Origin: an uncultured Lachnospiraceae bacterium
GTDB lineage: Bacteria > Bacillota > Clostridia > Lachnospirales > Lachnospiraceae
Assembly (NCBI GenBank): GCA_910589195.1
Contig: CAJUTC010000050.1
Span: forward strand, 477 to 21,028
Direction of reading: 5' to 3'
Length of the DNA: 20,552 nt
Positions 15,384-20,552 of this stretch are shown in pieces (positions within the stretch are counted from its first letter, which is position 1; each line of letters begins with the position of its first letter). The notes under the pieces were generated by a model. It saw nothing but the letters and a program-made list of their open reading frames with translations, ran no database searches and had not been told where the DNA came from. A program made the position numbers and the translations under genes.

Positions 15384-16708
15384 TTCAACTTTCTGATCAT
15401 TTTACTTACAAAAAATTGCTACGCTTTACCCTTCCAACCATTGTAATGTTAATTTTCACTTCTATTTACGGAGTTGTGGACGGGATCTTTGTATCAAACT
15501 TTGTAGGAAAAACACCCTTTGCCGCAGTTAACCTAATTATGCCTCTTTTGATGGTATTTGGCACAGTGGGCTTTATGATTGGAACTGGCGGCAGCGCCAT
15601 TGTCGCAAAAACCCTAGGTGAAAAAAATCTCAAAAATGCCAACCGCTATTTTACAATGATGGTTCAAACAGCAATCATTTGGGGAGTGAGCTTAACGGTA
15701 ATCGGTCAGCTCTGCATCCGCCCAATTGCGTCCGCTCTGGGGGCTGAAGGGGATATGCTGGATTACTGTGTGCTGTATGGCCGCATCCTGCTGGCCTCTC
15801 TTACCTTTTTTATTCTGCAAAATGTATTCCAGAGTTTTCTGGTTACGGCTGAACGGCCAAGTTTGGGGCTAATCCTGACCATCGGTGCTGGAGTAACCAA
15901 TATGGTTCTGGATTATTTATTAATCGTTGTATTCCCACTGGGAGTAGCGGGGGCTGCTATTGCTACTGGCATCAGCCAAATCGTAGGCGGTGGCATTCCT
16001 CTGCTGTATTTTATCTTCCCAAACAGCAGCTCCCTTCGTCTGGTGCCTGCTAAAATCGAACTGGCTATCCTGGTAAAGGCCTGTATCAATGGTTCCTCGG
16101 AAATGCTTTCCAACCTGTCCCAGTCCCTGGTCAGCATGTTATACAACTTCCAGCTAATCCGTATTGCAGGTGAAAACGGAGTTGCCGCCTATGGGGTAAT
16201 TATGTATGTTAACTTTATCTTTACCGGCGTATTTTTTGGCTACTCCATTGGAAGCGCATCGATTATCGGTTATCATTATGGAGCCGGAAACCATAATGAG
16301 CTAAAAAATCTGTTCCAGAAAAGTTTATGGCTGACTGGGATTTGGAGCGTAGCCCTGACTGGCCTTGCTATCCTGTTATCTACTCCATTATCCCGGATTT
16401 TCGTAGGCTATGATACCCAGCTCCTTACGCTTACCAGCCACGGATTTCGCCTGTATGCGTTGTCATTTCTTTTCATGGGTTTTAATGTATTCGGTTCCGC
16501 ATTTTTTACCGCGTTAAATAATGGTGTGGTTTCCGTGGTGATTTCCTTTTTAAGAGCTCTGGTATTTCAAGTTGCCTTTACCCTGCTCCTCCCTGTATTC
16601 TTTCAGGTTGACGGAATCTGGCTGGCCATATCTGGAGCAGAGGTTACCACGCTGTTTTTAACTGTTTTTTTCTTTGTGACCCGTGCCAGGCAATACCACT
16701 ATATGTAA
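15380..16708 (+). CDS. MATE family efflux transporter (second copy, MarR-controlled)
   Basis: A 442-aa inner-membrane exporter with about 12 membrane segments. Seen: FTLPTIVMLIFTSIYGVVDG and FVSNFVGKTPFAAVNLIMPL near the amino end, GTGGSAIVAKTLGEKN (about residues 72-87), and the second-half GYSIGSASIIGYHYGAGNHN (about 291-310), all typical of MATE proteins. It starts on the ATG of an ATGA overlap with marR, with AAGGAGG ten bases upstream, so its expression should follow the MarR switch. This is the classic layout of an inducible efflux pump with its repressor. It is only distantly similar to the MATE at 7644. Drug or metabolite specificity cannot be told. Confidence 0.94.
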   Translation: MIQLSDHFTYKKLLRFTLPTIVMLIFTSIYGVVDGIFVSNFVGKTPFAAVNLIMPLLMVFGTVGFMIGTGGSAIVAKTLGEKNLKNANRYFTMMVQTAIIWGVSLTVIGQLCIRPIASALGAEGDMLDYCVLYGRILLASLTFFILQNVFQSFLVTAERPSLGLILTIGAGVTNMVLDYLLIVVFPLGVAGAAIATGISQIVGGGIPLLYFIFPNSSSLRLVPAKIELAILVKACINGSSEMLSNLSQSLVSMLYNFQLIRIAGENGVAAYGVIMYVNFIFTGVFFGYSIGSASIIGYHYGAGNHNELKNLFQKSLWLTGIWSVALTGLAILLSTPLSRIFVGYDTQLLTLTSHGFRLYALSFLFMGFNVFGSAFFTALNNGVVSVVISFLRALVFQVAFTLLLPVFFQVDGIWLAISGAEVTTLFLTVFFFVTRARQYHYM

Positions 16709-16724
16709 CCGTCTTTTCCTTAAT

Positions 16725-16760
16725 AAAGCACATTCCTGTTATTCCTTGGAATGTGCTTTT
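16725..16760. terminator. Hairpin between convergent MATE and YjbR genes
   Basis: A perfect 12-bp stem, AAAGCACATTCC (16725-16736) with GGAATGTGCTTT (16748-16759), has an 11-base loop. The A-start/T-end stem gives a short U run on the plus strand (four T) and a U-containing tail on the minus strand, so it may serve both genes weakly. Its 3' arm encodes the last codons of the YjbR protein. Confidence 0.6.
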
Positions 16761-17110
16761 CCCGCCTTTTTGGCGAAACCTGCTTTTGCTATCCGATCAT
16801 AACTTTCCGCAATCATCCGTTTAATCTCTTTCTCAGGAATCGTTCCGTCTAAAATAATGGAATTCCAGTGTTCTTTATTCTGATGATACCCGGGGAGGAC
16901 AGACGGGTATGCTTTCCTCCAAACATCACGCCATTCCGGATCTACCTTCACATTTACCCATATATGCCCATCCTTTTCGTACGTCCAGGCAAAGGCTTTC
17001 TTATTCTTTCGAAAGCGAAGAAGAATCCAGTTGGGATCATGAAATGGCTGATCTACATATACATCCGGAAAGGTTAAACCATATTCCAGTACCTCTTCTC
17101 GTTTTGTCAT
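16739..17110 (-). CDS. MmcQ/YjbR family protein
   Basis: A small 123-aa cytoplasmic protein of the MmcQ/YjbR family, which has a CyaY-like fold and is annotated as DNA-binding mainly by structure; its true role is not settled. Typical features seen: TKREEVLEYGLTFPDVYVDQPF at the amino end (quoted in part: LEYGLTFPDVYVDQPF), the core ILLRFRKNKKAFAWTYEKDG, IWVNVKVDPEW, and PGYHQNKEHWNSIILDGTIP near residues 76-95. The ATG at 17110 is chosen because GGGAGGAC is upstream and homology starts there; an upstream in-frame start at 17143 lacks a ribosome site. It lies on the same strand as merR, 177 bases downstream, with no clear promoter between, so read-through from merR is possible. Confidence 0.9.
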   Translation of the reverse strand: MTKREEVLEYGLTFPDVYVDQPFHDPNWILLRFRKNKKAFAWTYEKDGHIWVNVKVDPEWRDVWRKAYPSVLPGYHQNKEHWNSIILDGTIPEKEIKRMIAESYDRIAKAGFAKKAGKAHSKE

Positions 17111-17287
17111 CCTTTTGTCCTCCCTAGTTTTTAAATGCGGCAATTTCTCTGAATAAGGTAAATCGATCGAGCATACTGACCAGATGATATCAGTTGAAAC
17201 TTGGCAGAATCAATTTTTCCTTATTATATATTCCTTGTCCTTTTTTGAAAGAGCGCCTGAAACCAGTTTTTTATTTATGGTCTTCAT

Positions 17288-18091
17288 TTACTTCTTTCTA
17301 ACAGGGAAATATACTTCCGTTTCCCAATCTTCCAGCGACAACGAATCAAACTGGTTTTTCTTATAAAGGTCAAATGGCGCTCCCGCTATCTCATAACCGT
17401 TTTCAACGATCCAGGTAGCTATCGCTCCATACGCCTCTGAAAGTGTGGAATATCCTCCATGGTGGATAGTCATCGCACACTTGCATGGTTCCATAACCAC
17501 ATCTGCCTTGTCCTTTTCTTTAATACCCATAAACACCTGGATATCTGAGGATTCATGATTAAATTCCTCATCGTAATACCTGGCGCCGTTTAATCTGGTA
17601 GGGGTAACCTGCTCTTTGGGCACCCGCTCAAACAGAGCTCCGTAATAGTTTCCAAATTCATTCACTCCCATCTTGGCACGAACTGCCAAAACATTCATTT
17701 CCGGCGAATTCTTAATTTCAATGGTATAACCTTTCTGATAAGTCATAATATCACCTGTCCTTTCGAATACTGAAATGTGGGTCTGAAGCTCATTTTGGAT
17801 CGCGGCCATTTCCTGCTGTTCCCGCTTCAGCTTGCTGCTTTGTTTTCGCAGCGCATCTGTAAGTTCTTTTTGGTCCGAAATGGTAATCAGGATCTGGATC
17901 TCTTCCAAAGAAAAACCATATCGCTTCAAACGCTTTAAGTAGTTCATCGTTTCAATCTGCTCTGTTTTATAATAACGATAGCCTGTGAAGCAATCTACTT
18001 TTGCCGGGGTAAGCAGGCCTAATTTATCATAATGGTGAAGTGTTTTAACACTGACCTGGCAAATTTTTGAAAACGCTCCGATCTGCAGCAT
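17288..18091 (-). CDS. MerR family regulator with GyrI-like effector-binding domain
   Basis: A 267-aa regulator of BmrR/BltR/TipA architecture. Residues 1-70 are the MerR winged helix-turn-helix: IGAFSKICQVSVKTLHHYDK, LGLLTPAKVD, then the wing GYRYYKTEQIETM. Residues about 75-115 form the dimer coiled coil. From about 120 to the end is a GyrI-like/AraC-effector domain (YTIEIKNSPEMNVLAVRAKM, later AMTIHHGGYSTLSEAYGAIA and DWETEVYFPVRKK), which binds cationic or hydrophobic small molecules in relatives. It should twist and activate a promoter with a long spacer, and exactly such a promoter (19 bp) lies upstream of its own gene. The only efflux genes nearby, the MATE pumps, are not adjacent on its strand. 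Autoactivation like TipA is likely (inference). Confidence 0.93.
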   Translation of the reverse strand: MLQIGAFSKICQVSVKTLHHYDKLGLLTPAKVDCFTGYRYYKTEQIETMNYLKRLKRYGFSLEEIQILITISDQKELTDALRKQSSKLKREQQEMAAIQNELQTHISVFERTGDIMTYQKGYTIEIKNSPEMNVLAVRAKMGVNEFGNYYGALFERVPKEQVTPTRLNGARYYDEEFNHESSDIQVFMGIKEKDKADVVMEPCKCAMTIHHGGYSTLSEAYGAIATWIVENGYEIAGAPFDLYKKNQFDSLSLEDWETEVYFPVRKK

Positions 18092-18135
18092 CCTCTCATA
18101 CCTTCTTTCGTGATGATAGATTCGAATCTGTAGTT

Positions 18136-18166
18136 AGTTTACACTCTGACCTAACAGGAGAGTCAA
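18136..18166 (-). promoter_or_regulatory. MerR-type promoter with 19-bp spacer and dyad operator
   Basis: On the minus strand TTGACT (18161-18166) and TAAACT (18136-18141) are 19 bases apart, the over-long spacing recognised by MerR-family activators. ACTCT and AGAGT form the outer arms of a 21-bp imperfect dyad in the spacer. Transcription would begin near 18129, about 38 bases before merR. Confidence 0.8.
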
Positions 18167-18256
18167 TACCCTTTGTGAACTTTTTATAAAAATCCCAATT
18201 GTTCTCTAACAGATGTACCCGTCAATTCATTCCGCTGAAAATATCAGGCGTGAATA

Positions 18257-18952
18257 TCAGATGCCATTAAAAACGAACAATAATTTTTCATTTCGCTTCA
18301 TAAAATAACAGACCCCGGTAAATGCCCCGCCCTTATGCAGTGATACAATAATGTTTCTCATGCGGCGGTTTAGACGGTGGTAAATCAGCTTCCTTTCCCA
18401 TGGAAGACCCTGTACATATTCCCGATCTTCTTCCTCCAAAAGAGCAAGTATCTCCTGATACCGCTTTGGATCCCGCCTGCTTCTTAATCCAAAGTCACAA
18501 GAAACATATGCTGTTTCTTCTCCATCTTCCGCGCACCTTCTGGATAGGCAAGAGCTCAGATCTTCTCCCTTATTTTCGGAAAATACTTGTTCCTTCCACA
18601 AAATCGGCTCATCCTTCACAGTATTTAATGTTACTCTCCGGAAACTTTTTCTGCCATACGCATCATATTCCGCAATATATTCATAGTTTTCCTGCTGTTT
18701 GGCCGTTCCTGGTTCCTCCAAGCGTAATATACCTATCGTAAGAAAATGTTCCCAAACCGCTTGCTGGATCCGATCATACGGCGTAGGAAAATCCAACCGC
18801 TTTCTTATTTGTTCGGTTGTATAGCCTAAATCCGCCAAATGGCGGATCGCCCCGCCACTGGCTACGTCAAATGTAAAATTTGACAGCGCGGCACGAAAAT
18901 AGTCCTGTTTATCCCTGTTCTCCTCCAAAGCCTTAATCGTGTGTGGTTTCAT
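18257..18952 (-). CDS. Uncharacterised 231-aa cytoplasmic protein
   Basis: I do not recognise it. It is soluble and charged, with no signal peptide or membrane segment. The amino third (about residues 20-75) is helical and has AIRHLADLGYTTEQIRKRLD followed by PTPYDRIQQAVWEHFLTIGI, a pattern compatible with a helix-turn-helix but not diagnostic. The middle is mixed, and the end is basic (LPWERKLIYHRLNRRMRNII), then a short hydrophobic tail. Start: ATG at 18952 with GAGGAA eight bases upstream. It is upstream of merR on the same strand, but the MerR promoter lies between, so they are separately started. The coding quality (normal codon use, strong ribosome site) supports a real gene. Confidence 0.8.
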   Translation of the reverse strand: MKPHTIKALEENRDKQDYFRAALSNFTFDVASGGAIRHLADLGYTTEQIRKRLDFPTPYDRIQQAVWEHFLTIGILRLEEPGTAKQQENYEYIAEYDAYGRKSFRRVTLNTVKDEPILWKEQVFSENKGEDLSSCLSRRCAEDGEETAYVSCDFGLRSRRDPKRYQEILALLEEEDREYVQGLPWERKLIYHRLNRRMRNIIVSLHKGGAFTGVCYFMKRNEKLLFVFNGI

Positions 18953-19266
18953 AGCAATTCCTCACTGTTTCTCTCCTCAACTATATGGAACGGTTAGGGC
19001 GTTATCATCTATTCCAGCCCTTTCATTTTTCTATATAGTACGGAAATATCATGGCAAAATTCTACCATATTCTTTTCGTTCTGGCAACTAATGTAGGCCT
19101 ATACAGCCGCAAAAACGTATCCCCAAGTTCGTGGTTCCTTGTGAACGCAGCCGCATATGCTTTAGCTCTTTCGCCATGCTGGCTCATGATGAATCAGCAG
19201 AGTGGTTCGTCATGGTGGAAACATTACAAATACCACTCTTTGCCTGTGTAAATACTTTATGTTGTA
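18953..19266. other. Gap with no convincing gene
   Basis: A 66-codon plus-strand frame (19051-19251) has no ribosome site and no recognisable motif. The expected minus-strand promoter of the 231-aa gene was not identified. Composition turns AT-rich toward the glycosyltransferase remnant. Confidence 0.4.
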
Positions 19267-19295
19267 TTGTAAAGTACAGGCTGTTATGATAAAAT
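19267..19295 (+). promoter_or_regulatory. Promoter of the glycosyltransferase remnant
   Basis: TTGTAA (19267-19272) and TAAAAT (19290-19295) are 17 bases apart. The start point would be near 19302, leaving a leader of about 105 bases before the ATG at 19407. Confidence 0.5.
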
Positions 19296-19406
19296 ATCCT
19301 ATAAGTTAAACGTATTTGCACAGACAAGCTCAAATAATTTAGGCACAGGTTACCTTGCGAAAATATCCGGATGCCTATAGTGAAGGAAAGGTAAGAACAT
19401 ATATAT

Positions 19407-20459
19407 ATGGAAAGACGATTTCATATCATGACATCTTGTGATGATAACCTGGTGCCTTAATTGGCGGTAGGTCTTACGGCAATGGCCCGCAATTTTCAGA
19501 ACGCAACTATTAATTTCTATTTTTTCCATAGCCATATCAGTCAAAAGAATCTAGAAATGTTAAAGGCCTTATGCAAAGAACTTGAAAACGGAAAGATTCA
19601 TTTTCATAAGATTTTAGTGCCACATCCAGAAATATATTCCGAATTGGCTAAGTATGGAACTGGATGGGCAGGTGAAGCATATTACTCTTTATGTGCTCAT
19701 TTACTACTACCTGATAATGTTGACAGAGTTTTATATCTTGGCGCAGGTGACACTTTAATATTAGGTGATGTTGAACCATATTATTATTATGACTTTCAAG
19801 GAAAAAGCCTTGTGACAACTTGCTCTAGCTATAAACTGCGTAATGGAAAGCTGGCATTATTCGGCGTAGAAGATTTAGGCGATTGGAAAGAAGGGCTCCC
19901 CGGAATCTTAAGAGGTATTTTCAATTCTGGCTCGTATATGATGAATTTAAATAAAATACGAGAATACAAAAGAACTTTAGCCGATTATCAATATTTAGCC
20001 GAAAAACTCTGTGAAATTTTGGGAGGACATAACCACAATATTTATCGGGGCGACCAGGGATTTTTATCTACGGCTTTTGTAGGCGATATTCGATATTACG
20101 GATTTCCACAAATAAAGGATTTGTGCTATATGCCATATAACTTTTGCCTTTAGTACTATGACAGTATGAATAAAAAGCCTAATTACTCACCAGCAATTCT
20201 TCATTTTGCAGGAACCGCTTTTAAACCGTGGAATGGTACATATCCCACTTTTTTACATCGGTATCAGAAAAAAGAGCAGTTACGTTCAATGAATCCGTTG
20301 AGAAATGGGCAGGAAGAATATTTTTACTTATGGTACGAATATGCTGTCATGGCAAATACTGTTTTAGAAAAGATAGGTTTTAGGCCAAAAATTCCTATAT
20401 GTTTAAAAAACCCACAAGCAAATATACCTGTGGGTTTCCATATACTTCCTAATCCGTAA
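19407..20459 (+). pseudogene. Family 8 glycosyltransferase with two in-frame stop codons
   Basis: In one frame from ATG 19407 to TAA 20457-20459 the 351 codons read as a GT8 enzyme, a family that moves sugars from nucleotide donors onto wall or surface polysaccharides. Seen: FHIMTSCDDNLVP at the amino end, GEAYYSLCAHLLLPDNVDRV and LYLGAGDTLILGDVEPYY (about residues 91-127), FNSGSYMMNLNKI, YRGDQGFLSTAF, and at the end SPAILHFAGTAFKPW. Codon 18 is TAA (19458-19460) and codon 249 is TAG (20151-20153); there are no frameshifts. In relatives both sites suit Gln, so CAA and CAG each changed C to T. GAGD at about 112-115 replaces the DAGD-type metal motif. A 9-bp hairpin (20408-20437) lies near the end. 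Probably inactive. Confidence 0.88.
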
Positions 20460-20552
20460 ATATTTGTTCCTATCTCTTGGAAAACTGTGGTGCCCGGCGA
20501 GCCGCTTTGAGGCCGTATTAAAATTCTCTTAGTGCCGTTTTTCCTTGATTTT
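20460..20552. other. Right edge, unassigned
   Basis: No gene could be assigned. A minus-strand frame reads NQGKTALREF then a stop near 20520 and might be the tail of a gene lying beyond the window; 93 bases are too few to decide. Confidence 0.25.

Noticed and set aside
19051..19251. 66-codon plus-strand frame
   Set aside because: No ribosome site, no motif and unusual composition; most likely chance.
19458..20153. Genome-wide recoding of TAA/TAG as Gln
   Set aside because: carB and guaD end at TAA and the first MATE gene at TAG at family-typical lengths, so standard stops are used by this genome.
1..20552. CRISPR array expected beside cas3
   Set aside because: No regularly spaced repeats with unique spacers occur; the 14- and 15-bp repeats are contiguous tandem copies. 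An array, if present, lies beyond the left edge.
20460..20552. Mobile-element boundary at the right edge
   Set aside because: The sequence looks unlike the rest, but there are no identifiable terminal repeats or transposase motifs in 93 bases.

Overview
The window reads as the chromosome of a Clostridia-type Firmicute, probably Lachnospiraceae-like (inference). Reasons: strong AAGGAGG-type ribosome sites before nearly every gene, TTGACA/TATAAT-like promoters, a purine riboswitch, and MATE, AzgA and GuaD homologues of Gram-positive type. The middle has moderate GC. The two ends (the cas3 end at about 1-2090 and the glycosyltransferase remnant after about 19250) are visibly more AT-rich and look like accessory DNA.

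Layout. (1) 1-2086, minus: the amino-terminal ~695 residues of a CRISPR Cas3 helicase-nuclease, most like type I-C, running off the left edge. Seventeen bases upstream on the same strand is a small alkyltransferase-like (ATL) DNA-repair gene whose catalytic Cys is Ala. Its leader holds four 14-bp tandem repeats, each with a Shine-Dalgarno-like core, behind an extended -10 promoter. The two genes look like one transcript. (2) 2841-4109, plus: a promoter and an MFS transporter. (3) 4417-7641, plus: carB with no carA beside it. Its terminator lies inside the last codons of a convergent MATE gene (7644-9017, minus). (4) 9247-12306, plus: a purine module of promoter, purine riboswitch with C at the specificity position, terminator, AzgA-type permease and guanine deaminase. 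The terminator shares its 5' arm with the aptamer, which predicts that ligand switches the operon ON. Import followed by deamination of guanine to xanthine makes biological sense of that. (5) 12526-14358, minus: a 610-aa lipoprotein of unknown function. (6) 14705-16708, plus: a marR-MATE operon with overlapping genes and two near-identical palindromic operators, one between -35 and -10 and one just past the start point. (7) 16739-18952, minus: a YjbR/MmcQ-family protein, a MerR regulator with a GyrI-like effector domain and a 19-bp-spacer promoter of its own, and an unrecognised 231-aa protein. (8) 19267-20459, plus: a family 8 glycosyltransferase open over 351 codons except for two in-frame stops (TAA, TAG), each where Gln would be expected; it also seems to have lost an Asp of its metal motif.

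No rRNA, tRNA, complete insertion sequence or CRISPR array was seen. The strongest leads are the ATL-cas3 pairing with its repeated leader, the guanine-type ON riboswitch, and the dual-operator MarR switch.
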